The notes under the pieces are model-generated. The model saw only the letters and a list, made by a program, of their open reading frames with translations. It ran no database searches and had not been told where the DNA came from. Source: Henricia sp. BOLD:AAB3569 (Eukaryota > Echinodermata > Asteroidea > Spinulosida > Echinasteridae). Taken from it: a DNA stretch of 64,000 bases. This document shows positions 21,601-33,600 of this stretch, piece by piece; positions within the stretch are counted from its first letter, which is position 1, and each line of letters begins with the position of its first letter. The stretch is from NCBI GenBank assembly GCA_037783545.1, contig JBBELK010000481.1:124001-188000 (forward strand), in the 5' to 3' direction. The position numbers were made by a program, and so were the translations under genes.

Positions 21601-24600
21601 TTAAAGCTTCTATGTGCTAAAAATTCCCACTCTCAGATTGACCGCATTTTTTCCATCAGAAAGTGGAGACAATTATTGGGTTTCTTTCGTTGCTCGGTAT
21701 ATTTCCTGCCCGTTGTTGTTTCTGCAGGTTGTATCGCACACAGCAGTGTTGAACACCGTCATTGAGTACGATACAATATGCATCACCAGACCTTACTGCA
21801 TGAGAAGCCTACTAGAAGTACTGTCTGTATTTATAAACAGAATAAGGTATGTCTAGGCCTTACTATAACTGATCAGGGGTGAGATTTTTCAGGATTTCTG
21901 GAATTTTACCAATTTGTAGCGGAGTTGTGTGCTCCGCGGCCGTGATCCATATTGTATTTTCTATTTTTTATTTTGTTTGCCCTTTTAGCAGGCTATACTT
22001 TTTTAACGAGCGCCCTCAATTGATTCAGTAATTTTGCGAAGAAAACTTGTGCGAGTCTACATGTAGTTGTCACGCAAATGCAATGACATACAGCGTTTTA
22101 ACGTGTACATGTACATGTATGTACTGTGCCGCTCGGCGAAGCGGACGTGTTTTTGAAAACCGCACTTTTGCCTGCGATTTATCCACTTAAAACGAACAAT
22201 TTGAAATAAACAGCGGTAAGTCGGCTGGAGGGATATGTGGACTATCAAAAAAATTTCAAATGCTGGATTTTTCATCAAGGGGGATTCTAGCTCTTTAATA
22301 TTATCCACATTTGTAGGCCTATAAACAAGGTAGATATTTCAAACAAAACTGGTTCTTGTGATGCCTAATTAAAATGTTTTTGACATTGCATTTTGCACGA
22401 TGCCGATGGTACGGTGGTGTTTAAAACGATCCTCAGAAAAGTTGAAATTTGCATGGTCTCTACGTCTCGCTCCCACCCCCCTCCAGGAAGCCACGCCCCT
22501 TCCAGAATTTTGTTTTCCACCAAACTCACCCCTGAAATAACTCGTTCAAGACGTTTTTAAAACGCTCTTCTTAAAAGCCCCAATACATCATTTGCAGTCA
22601 CCCAAAAAAAATTAACGACTTGACAACAAAAAACTTAATAAAAGTGTTGATAGCAATGGTAACAAACACCACATGATTTTTTTTACCCCCAAATATGTCT
22701 GCAGAAAACCATCCACGGATTTTTTTTCCCAGGTTTTTTGAAGTAATACTGCATCTATGTGGCTGAAATTTCCACAAGGCAGTTTATCAACATTATTCTT
22801 TAGTTATGTAATGCTGTTGTTCCTGTTTTAAAGTTTTCCAATCATGTAATCTGTCTCGAAGTCGCTTTTATTGCAACCTAGACTCCCACCTTCACGCTAT
22901 GGCGCTCGCATGAGAGTGAGTCAAGCACCAGACTACCTGGCAAACGGGCCGTTTCCAGGGGGTGCAAGCTGGTCCATAGTAACCGGCGCGAAAGTCTGTG
23001 CAGTACCTGGAATACCTCGCACATTACTCTATGCATTTTTAAGCTGGACCATCCATGTTGAAACATGTAGTCATTGTGAATTTTCGTCAAAATAACGAAA
23101 TAGAACATGGTTTTTTACTTGAAATCGATGTCAACTTTGAAAGCTGGAACGTTTCCAAATTGCAATGATGCATTCACAAAAAGAAGACAAACTAGACCTG
23201 TGTTCATTCTTGACAACGAACACATGGCTGTTCCCCTCCTTTTTATAAACATATATGGTGTTCGGGATGACCTTTGTTAGTGATCGTATATGAAGAAATC
23301 ACGATCGTATGTCAAACGGTCGAGTTTTTATCGATTTTTAAATATCGAATTTTATTACATGCCCCTTTAATCTGACATGTAGGGAAGGTCAAAGGTGTTG
23401 ATATATGTTTGGATACCCCACCCTAGTCGAAGTGTAACACAGTTGACCCCATCGTGATATATTGTACCCCTTTCAAATGGCAAGGCAAAATCTGTTTGAC
23501 CAATAGGAAACGAGGTCAAAGGTCAAGCCATGTGCGCATCTTAAAGACATTTGTTAGTGATCGTATATGCAGAAGGAATCAAATTTGTAGGTCAAACGGT
23601 AGATTTTTTATTGATTTTTGAATATTTAATTACGTAATCATCTTGTCGCTAGAGGGCGCTATTTCGTACGATGACGTCATCACTTATATTTTTGGAAAGC
23701 TTAAGGGCCTCTGGTAATAACACCATTGACCCTATCTCAATACCTCCTTTCACTTTCAAACTAAGGGCCACTTCCGGTTTCGACCGGAAGTGAGCAAGGT
23801 CAAAGGTCACGGCCATATTTTTTGGATACACCACCCTAGGTCCAAGTGTAATACAGTTGACCACATCCAGATATCTTGTACCACTTTCAAATGGCAAGGC
23901 AAAATCTGTTAGACCAATAGGAAACGAGGTCAAAGGTCAAGCCCTGTGCGCATCTTAAAGACATTTGTTAGTGATCGTATATGCCACAGGAATCAAGATC
24001 GTAGGTCAAACAGTTGATTTTTTATTGATTTTAGATTATTTAATTACGTAATCATCTTGTCGGTAGAGGGCGCTATTTCGTACGATGACGTCATCACTTA
24101 TATTTTTGGAAAGCTTAAGGGCCTCTGGTAATAACACCATTGACCCCATCTCAATACCTCCTACCACTTTCAAACTAAGGGCCACTTCCGGTTTCGACCG
24201 GAAGTGAGCAAGGTCAAAGGTCACCAACATATTTTTTAGATACCCCACCCTAGTCGAAGTGTAACACAAGTGACTTTGTCCAAATATCTTGCACCACTTT
24301 AAAATGGCAAGGCAAAATCTGTTTGACCAATAGGAAACGAGGTCAAAGGTCAAGGCGTGTGCGCATCTTAAAGACTTTTGTTAGTCATCGTATATGGCGA
24401 AGGAATCAAGATCGTAGGTCAAACGGTTGAATTTTTATTGATTTTTGAATATTTAATTTATTAAACTTCATACCCCTTTAATCTGACACGTTATGACGTC
24501 ATCATGACGTCATTAGTACTGTGCACAACTTCACATAGTGACCAATGTCCATGTGAAGTTTGAAGTCGATCATCAATGTGCAAGTGTCCGAAATAGCGTC

Positions 24601-27600
24601 TGAAAAAAGTGGAAAAAGTAAAAGAATCGGAACAGCCAATGATTTTAGGTTATGTGACTGGTTTGAAGTTGCTGAGAAATACATAGAGTAATGTGCGAGG
24701 TATTCCATGTATCGCATGGTTACCATGTGCCAGTGTGCACCCCCTGGAAACGGGACCAATTTGCCAGTTATAGCATGGTGCTTGACTAACTTGTACGCGA
24801 GCGCCATATAGCGCGAAGGCGGTACTCTAGCATTTATGTAAATATAAGGCGTGACTCCAGGACTTATGCTAATTTATGACCGCGTTCTCGACGAAGATTC
24901 AACGATGATTCAACAAGATTTTCTGATGTAAATGCACGCCTCTTCATTCGATGATGATTAGAATCGCATCATTCGATGAAGCAAATTAGCTTTATTCGAC
25001 GAAGAGGTCGCTTCATTCGACGAAGCATGGTTACCATGCACCATCGTGCACCCCCTGGAAACGGGACCGATTTGCCAGTTATAGCATGGTGCTTGACTAA
25101 CTTGTACGCGAGCGCCATATAGCGCAAAGGCGGTACTCTAGCATTTATGTAAATATAAGGCCTGACTCCAGGACTTATGCTAATTTATGACCGCGTTCTC
25201 GACGAAGATTCAACGATGATTCGACAAGATTTTCTGATGTAAATGCACGCCTCTTAATTTTATGATGATTAGAATCGCATCATTCGATGAAGCAAATTAG
25301 CTTTATTCGACGAAGAGGTCGCTTCATTCGACGAAGCAAATTTCTAATGCGAACTCTCCCTTCGTTCGACGGAGTGATGTGACCTCCTTAATACGTATTT
25401 CCGGTATATACGGGGTCATGATCACAATTTTAGTAGACTGGTTCCCTGTCCTCATATTTACTTCCCCTTTGTCGTTTAGCGAGAGCAGTGTATCGCACAT
25501 GGACAGGCGACCAGTCTTCAATTTAACACCGGAAGTGTAAAAATAAATCAACAGAGGGCGTCGCACAGCTTCATTCGATCTTCGTTTAGCAGTCGCTTAT
25601 AATGTGTACAGTACCGCTCTTCATTCGCTCTTCGTTCAATCTTCGTTAAGTGATATGAGGACACACGCTTCATTAACTAATGATGATTAACTGATCATCG
25701 TCGAACGAAGCGATTTCAAAGTAAGAACAGGGTCTATCACGCAACTGGTCTCTGGTCATGCTCAAACTCATTTCTTTCTCCAGTTGTCAGGGTTCGACGG
25801 AGGAATGCCTAACCCTAAGCCAGTCTTTCCTTCAAACAATCCACTGGCTACTGCAGTGCATCTCCCTCATGCTAGACAAGATGGCCGACATGCGAGACCT
25901 TCAAACCGTAGCTTCCAACCTGGAAATAATCAGCGAGATACTCCGCGTTACTTGCAGCGGAAAGGTCAACCGAACGTTGCTTGTTATTGCAAAACTGGAG
26001 GATGAATGTGAGATTTCAGTTTTATAATAATCTTTTATGAATAGGTGGGTTTTTTAGGTATAAAAAATGACTGCAAATGACGTATTAGGCTTTAAAGATA
26101 GATTATAGTAGGGTTGTAACAAGTCTTCCTCTGCTCGAGTCCCGAGTCAAACCGCCCTCGAAGTAATTGTGACCGGCTCCAGCAAAACCCAACACTTGTG
26201 ATGAAAATTCAAAATTTAAGTTTTGGTATCATCTTAGTGTGCATACAAAAAGGTATCTTTTAAAACATGTTTGAGGAAATTCTGATAATTTTTGGCGAAG
26301 TTATGACCAATTAAAGTATGACAGATCAGAAAAAGTGAATTGGAGCTATTGGTCTTTAAAGTTTGACAAACTAGTTGATTATTTAATTTTTTGTCAATAA
26401 TATGAGGAGTTTTGACACAGTTCAAACAACAAAACAAATCTTGAATGTATCCCGATGTTGATTCTGCCAAAATTTCAAGTTGGTCCCAAAGGCCATTTGT
26501 TAAGGTTGCGGGCCCATATCACGTAATGGGAAATGCCGAGAAGCGTCGGGTTTTGCCAGAGTCGGTCACAATTGTTCAAGCTAATTTCAAAATGAGTCTA
26601 AACCTTGAATCTTGCATTCGTGTATAGGGTATTTTTGTTGTTCTGGCCATTGTTAATCTCGAAAATCAGAAATGTTCACAGATTTACGCCTAACTTACAC
26701 AATATAAACACGATGACCGTAGAAAACTTCCCCTGAAATGGTTTTGTCTGAAGTGCTATAGTCTTTGAGAAATGAGTAAAACAATTAGTTTTCATTTCAT
26801 GAGACGAAAATTCAATTCGCCCCAAAACCGTTTCGCCCAAGTGCCATTTCGCCCCAAATTACTTCGTCCAAACACTACATCGCCCAAATGCCACTTCGCC
26901 CCAAAACCACTTCGTGCACAGGCCGTGGTTCAGGGCGAAATGGTTCAGGGCGAAGTGGTTTTGGGGCGAAATTACTGCAAACTCTTTTTTGACTGTTTTC
27001 TCAAAAGTTAGACGAAGTACGGAGCTGGTTTTTGCTCAGGTTGGTTTTAATCATGCATATCTTCAATCACACAGGGGGATAAAACTATTTGTAACACTTT
27101 ACCAATCATGTATACAGTAAACTCCGGTTAAGTCGACATCGTACAAGTTGGCAAATCGCCTAAGTCGGCCGTCCGCGAAAGTCCCGATCGTCTACAATAC
27201 ATTTCCATTGAAATGTATGTTTCTAAGTCGGCATTTGTAAGTCGCCATTTCGCCCAAGTCGGCATGTTATTCTCGGTCCATTTCAACAAAATGCAATACA
27301 AAATCCTTTGTGTAAGTCGGCACTAAAAAAAACCACACAATATGGCAACGATTTCCTTCCCTGCGGTTTTCAAGAAGTGTCGAGTGAAAAGACAAACACT
27401 GCTTAACTGACGTCTGTTTATTGGCACGCACGGACCGTGGTCGTCAGTGTATCGGTGTCGTCATGTTACAGCCAGGGCTGCGTTCGAAACACGCGAACAT
27501 TGCAAACGTATGCATCGTTCGCCAACAACTGGTACCCGGCTTTCCATAGACCAGTGCACAAAAGCACTGTACCAGTGGCAAACGTTGGCAATGTTCGCGT

Positions 27601-30600
27601 ATGTGGAAAGCAGCCCTGGCCATGACTGAGATTGCGTGCACTCAAAAAGGGGTTTCCCCTGTACGCATGCGCACTTTCCATTTCGGGAGTCGTCGCATGA
27701 TGCATGTACATGTACATCCATTACATGTAGAACTTCACACGTGCTCGCTCACACACGCGCGTATTTAGCGTGTCCATAAAAACACGATGTTGACATGAAT
27801 CAATTAAGGATTTCATTGCTGGAATCGACCCCAAAAACAAGGAGATTAAACCAAGGTAAATCAAAGCCTCCATGCTGCAATTAACCATATGCATAGGCCG
27901 TTCGTGTAACGTTGTGTAAGTCGGCAAAATGACGACTTACGGCGTATGTCGGCATTCGCGTAAGTCGGCAGAAATTGTCGGGTCCCAAGAGTGCCGACTT
28001 GGCCGGAGTTTACTGTACTATCTTTAAGAAAGCTTTAGTTCTAGTCTGAAAAACAACAAAAAGACAAAAAATGCATACATTGTAGAAGTTCCATTTCGTT
28101 TTTGGCAGACCCACCACCCAAGTCAAAAAATCACCAGGTCTGAGTCAAGTCAAGTCATTTGAGGTTCGAGACTCAAGTCAAGTCGGTGAAAATCGAGTCC
28201 CGAGTCATTACAACCCTGTATTATAGGATTGGAAAACTGTTACAAACGGCGTTATCTCCATGTGTGATTGAGGATGTTTACGATAAAAACCAACCTGTGT
28301 ATAAGTCAGCTCAGTACCTCATCCGTGTTCTGAGTAAACCTTGTGTCCATTCTTTCAAGAAATTATGTGAAGCTACAGTCTTTTCCATTTGAATTGTGTT
28401 CATTTGTTTCCTTGCAGCCATATGGATGGAAATTGATGAGACGATATCTTGCATTAAGGCAACTCTGAGTACAAGTCATAGCCAGATGGGCCAGGCAGGA
28501 CAGCAGACTCGAGGTATGAACACTGGCTGTGGCTGGAAGCTACACACAGTGAACGATTTCATTCTGAAATATTGGATAGCAGATTTGCTATGCAATTGTT
28601 TTTGTGTAGCAATTTTTGTGTAGCAATCCAGTATTTTTGTATAGCAAATTTCAAAAAATGCGTGATTTCTTAGTAAAAACGGTGTCTACTGGCTACAAGA
28701 AACCACTCATTGTGTGTGTAAGACATTGGTGTACACATCGCCTTTTGAATGACGACAATCAATAAAATAGTTTTTGAGTTACATCATGGAGCTAGCTCCA
28801 TGGTTACATCGAGACAGGAACTAACTTTTTGTGATGGGTGTATAATGCACGTGGGTCCGGAAGCACAGCAGGAAAACAATATGCATCAACTGGTACCCAT
28901 CTCCATAGGCATTATAGGCAGATTACCAGTTGCACAAGTTATTTTTCCCACTAACTGTCCGGACAGAGTGGTTCGCGTCGCATTTTTTTCCCTGAAAATG
29001 TACCAATTACAATGCAGAAATCTCAACAGAAATCTAAGTTTTAAGCAATACCTACCGACTTAGGGGATATAAAGGAATACTGCTGCTTATGCTGCAGGGA
29101 AATGAGATTGATTTTTCTGCACCTATGGCCAGGAAAACTGGGACAACTCTGAGAAATTTTTTCCATGGAATACATTGCACCCATGTGCACTTGTATACTT
29201 GCAGTAAGCCGTCGCGGTACGTTATTCTGGTCATTTGTCAATTTTTCACTAACATTAAAAAAACTAACCTGGAAGTGCGAGAATAAGGACTAGATGTTGA
29301 AAAAAATGTGTCGCAAATTGCATCGCTAAATCAAGTCAAAAACTGCGATGCACTTTGAAAAGTGGCATCGCAGATTGTCAAAAACGCGTCGCATTTTGCG
29401 ATGCGATACAGGGGAAATCGTTCACTGACACATGAGCCAATGGTAGCTGGCTAACGTTGGATGTTAATATTAATTCTTTCTGGTATTGAAACCAAGGATT
29501 CCTCAAAAGTGCCTGAGGCACTGTAGCTCGTAAGCCTGAAGAAACTTGTGAAGAGAAGACGATGAAGAAATGCTCAGTTTTAGAGGTTGGAGGAAAACCC
29601 CAGGCGCGGATCCAGAAGGGGGGTTTTGGGGGTCAAAACCCCTCCCTGCTCAGACACCAACAAATATAATGTAATGCATTTTTTGCGTGTCCGCCTGTCC
29701 GAAACAAGCAGACATAAAAATCTGATGGGCAAAACCCCTCCCTGGTGGCAAAACCCCCTCCTGGAAAAATTCCTGGATCCGGCCCTGAACCCCTACACAA
29801 TTCTGTATCGGGGAAACCCACAGAATCAAGCAGGGACTGAGAACCCAATGCACATACTGCAGGTTGGCATAGCAGTACTAACCCGGCCTTACACCTCTGG
29901 GCCCTGGTTCGAATCCCGTCCAGGTCAGTATCTGGATTGGGTTCTCAGTCCCTGTTTGATTCTGTGGGTTTCCCCTATTGATTGCTTTCCGTGATTGCTT
30001 TCCGGGAATGTTTGGTGGTCAACAGTCACGCGCGTGCCACTAGACGCACATGGGCACGCGTAAAATATATTCACCAGCGTACTTTTATTCGAAGATGCCG
30101 CACACGCGCGTTGCAATACGTTTTTCTGGATTTCTAGAATTTTACCAATTTGTAGCGGAATTTTATTTTGTTGTGTGCTCCGTGGCTGCGATCCATATTG
30201 TATTTTCTAATTTTTGTTTGCCAATGGTACGGTCGTGTTTAGCACGATCCCCCAAAAAGTAGAAGTTTGTGTGGTCTCTACGTCTCGCCCCGCCCCCCAA
30301 GTAAGCCAAGCCCCTTCCGGAATTTTTGTTTCCCTCCAATCTCACCCCTGAAGGGTACAATTCAAAAATTTACCACAAAATTTAAATTTGTCTGGTACCC
30401 TTGCACTTTGCCTTGATTTGTAGGGGGCAGTGCTCAAGTTGACCAGGTCTTGAATGCATCGAGAACTACGCACTCCGTTCAAGGTGCCAACAAGAAAGAA
30501 AAGGGAGACAGGGCTGCCACAGAGACACTGAGAGAACGGCTGGAGAGGAGTCTAGCAGATGTGCTCAGGTAAGTACCTAATGCATCTAGTTCTGAGATTG

Positions 30601-33600
30601 CCCAATTGACCCTGCCCCCTTAGATATTGTTGCTATGGCTCACAAGCCAACGCAAAAATGGCGACACATAACGCACAAAGCAATGGGTAGTGGAGAACAC
30701 TGAAAAAACAGGTAGTGGAGAATAATGCTGGGACATTGTAAACGTTTAAATGTTTAAACGACCGAAATGTAACTATCCGTTTAGAAAAATGCTAAACAGA
30801 TATCCGAAACCAACTTGTGAAAAAACGATCCTCTTTTTCAAAGATCTAATGGCAGTTTGCGCCGCTGAAAATGTCTAAACTCTAAAGTGTCAGTTTTTTT
30901 CTGAAAGAATATGCCCACTACGCACACACCGAAAGCAACTGATCCGTTGAGTTGCTTCCGGTTGCAAGGTTGATGTACGCTAGTCTTGACCGAGTTGCCG
31001 TGTCGATGTGCCCACTACGAACACACAGAAAGCAACTGATTAGTTGAGTTGCTTCCAGTTGCAAGGTCGATGTACGCTAGTCTTGACCGAGTTGCCGTGT
31101 CGATGTGCCCACTACGCACACACAGAAAGCAACTGATCAGTTGAGTTGCTTCCGGTTGCAAGGTTGATGTACGCTAGTCTTGACCAAGTTGCCGTGTCGA
31201 TGTGCCCACTACGCACACACCGAAAGCAACTGATTAATTAAGTTGCTTCCGGTTGCAAGGTCGATGTACGCTAGGGTCAACAAAGTCTGTTTGATCATAT
31301 AATACAGGATTGCACAGTTGGAGACTAGTGCAAGTACGTGCAGTAACACGCTTGAGCTGAAGACTATGAGTAGCTGCCTAGGGGTCATGACCTTTATGGA
31401 AGCTGCGCTCAATGTGACTAGCGATCTGCAACCTTTTATTGATCAACTACTCCTTGTGGAACAACTACAGGTCAGTTGGAAATATAAGCTAGTGGAATAT
31501 GAAATAAAATAAAGCATCTACCTCTCGTATGAGCAATTCCATGGTTAGTAATAATAACCACTTGATGCCGGAAGACGTGTAAACGCGTTCTGGCAATTGA
31601 CGAGTTGACGAGCTAAAACGTCAGCTTTGCCGCTGTCTTCCACAGTTGATGTGTAAAAATCCATTGTCCACCATTCATTTGTACACACCATGTTTTGAGC
31701 TTGAACTTGACTGTGGATGGCCTGTCAGTGTAGCAAATCTCGCTCCTTGGCGGCCGCTTCAGAGTGTTGCAAAGTATGATCTTTTGGTGAGAAGATCCAT
31801 GCATACAATGAATGTAGAAATGACTCTTGGTATTTGTGGTGCTTGACCTGGTCTTAACTTTTAGCCAATCACATTTGCCTTTTTAAAAAATTGGTATTTG
31901 TTGCAAAAAATAATCCGGACGTAAATTGGTTAAATTGTTAGCAATTTACTACAGTTCCGGTCCATGGTCTGCTATATAAACTTTGCATGCCTGTCAGTTC
32001 TGTCAGTTCATTGTGGTATCATCAATGCATCTTACAAACACTTTAATACCAGACTGTAATAAGTAACATTATTATATAAAATGAAGCTTTTGCGGACACC
32101 GTGCATTTCTGTTACTGTGCAGCACAGAGCCCAGATTCGATGTGCGTGCACATTGGGCGCACCACGAATACACGCGTACGCGCGCGTCATGGATCGAGGG
32201 AATGGATTGCATGCGTGTGCAACACGCGCCAGAGTACAGTAACAAAAAATACTGTACAACAGTAACAAAAGCGCATGCATTTGTAAACTGACGTTTTCAA
32301 CACCAAACAGACAAAAATCTCGCGGAAATCTATCAAAACAAAGATACATTTTATATAACAATAATAATATTGGATGTCTTTTCGGGTGATATGAGAATAT
32401 ACCGCAATCGTCATGAAAATACCGAACTCGCCTTCGGCTCGTTCGGTATTTTTATGACTCGTGTGGTATATTCTCATATCACCCTCAAAGCCATCCAATA
32501 TTATATAAATATTTAGCCCCATTTTGTGAGTTGTAACTTCAGTCTTGGACCCCGTTCTCACTAGAGAAATCGCTTCGTTCAACGAAGATTAGTTAATCAT
32601 TGTTAGTTAATGAAGCGTGCGTTCACATATCACTTAACGAAGATCGAATGAAGAGCGTTCTTACTAGAGAAATCGCTTCGTTCCACGAAGATTAGTTAAT
32701 CATCGTTAGTTAATGAAGCGTGCGTTCACATCTCACTCAACGAAGATCAAACGAAGATAAAATGAAGAGCGGAACCGTACACATTAAAAGCGACCGCTAA
32801 CAAAGATCGAATGAAGCTGTGGGAGGTCGTACAGGCGCGTCACGCATCTAGACGCGCTGTGTGGTTTTCCAGTGGCGCGTCAAAAACAACGCTTGATGGC
32901 CGCTTGACACACAACGCGCTTGTGCAACCAAGCCTGCCAAATTGCTTCGTCGAATAAAGGGAGCATTCTCATTACAAATTTGCTTCATCAATGAAGTGAT
33001 TTCTTCGTCGAATGAAGCGATTCCAATTATCGTTGAATGAAGAGGCGTGCATTCACATCAGGAAAACTCTTAGTCAAATCATTGTTGAATTATCGTCGAA
33101 CGAAGCAATTTCTCTAGTGAGAACGGGGTCAATGTTAGTCATGTTACAAAAAGGACATGAAAAAATATTTATTTGCCAATTTTTTATCAGGCTTATTGAC
33201 CAGATTTGCATTGATATACCGGGTAATGATTTCATGGCGGAGTAAATGTGGTGTCTCATCATTGACGTGTTTTTATTTATTTAATTTTTTTTCAGAACCT
33301 TCCTAGAGCTAGCGTGTACCTAGAGCTATGTCATGCTAGCTTGTTGGGACTGATCGATTTGCCGGACACATCAGAAGAACTCAAATGGTTGGCGTTTACT
33401 TTTATCAAGGTATGATATACAGTAAACTCCGGCTAAGTCGACATCGTACAAGTCGGCAAATTGCCTAAGTCGGCCGTCCGACGAAAGTCCCGATCGTCTA
33501 TAATGCATTTACATTGACATGTTTGTTTTTAAGTCGGCATTTGTAAGTCGCCATTTCGCCCAAGTCGGCATGTTATTCTCGGTCCATTTCAACAAAATGC

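Larger units (their letters stand above)
22878..24830. mobile_element. 1.95-kb element with terminal inverted repeats and internal 414-bp tandem repeats
   Basis: The left end CTAGACTCCCACCTTCACGC is inverted near 24811-24830 (GCGAAGGCGGTACTCTAG). The complementarity continues inward over about 170 bases, including CCAGGGGGTGCA/TGCACCCCCTGG. The middle contains two complete and two partial 413-414 bp repeats. No transposase was recognised. Confidence 0.75.
26108..28220 (+). mobile_element. GTTGTAATGACTCG element, intron 4, with nested insertions
   Basis: Begins AGGGTTGTAACAAGTC and ends GAGTCATTACAACCCT; both ends carry CGAGTCCCGAGTC. The uninterrupted relative in intron 10 (about 41125-41515) shows the original order. 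This copy has been hit by the TGTGACCGGC element and by T2, which in turn holds P1. Confidence 0.7.

Noticed and set aside
25788-25790. Alternative acceptor CAG for MED24 exon 4
   Set aside because: Using it shifts the frame relative to exon 3 and loses the conserved HWLL block; the CAG at 25781-25783 keeps it.
27437-27721. Five overlapping open frames in intron 4
   Set aside because: They arise from a GC-rich hairpin inside P1; mirrored again in P1 copy 2. No protein family match.
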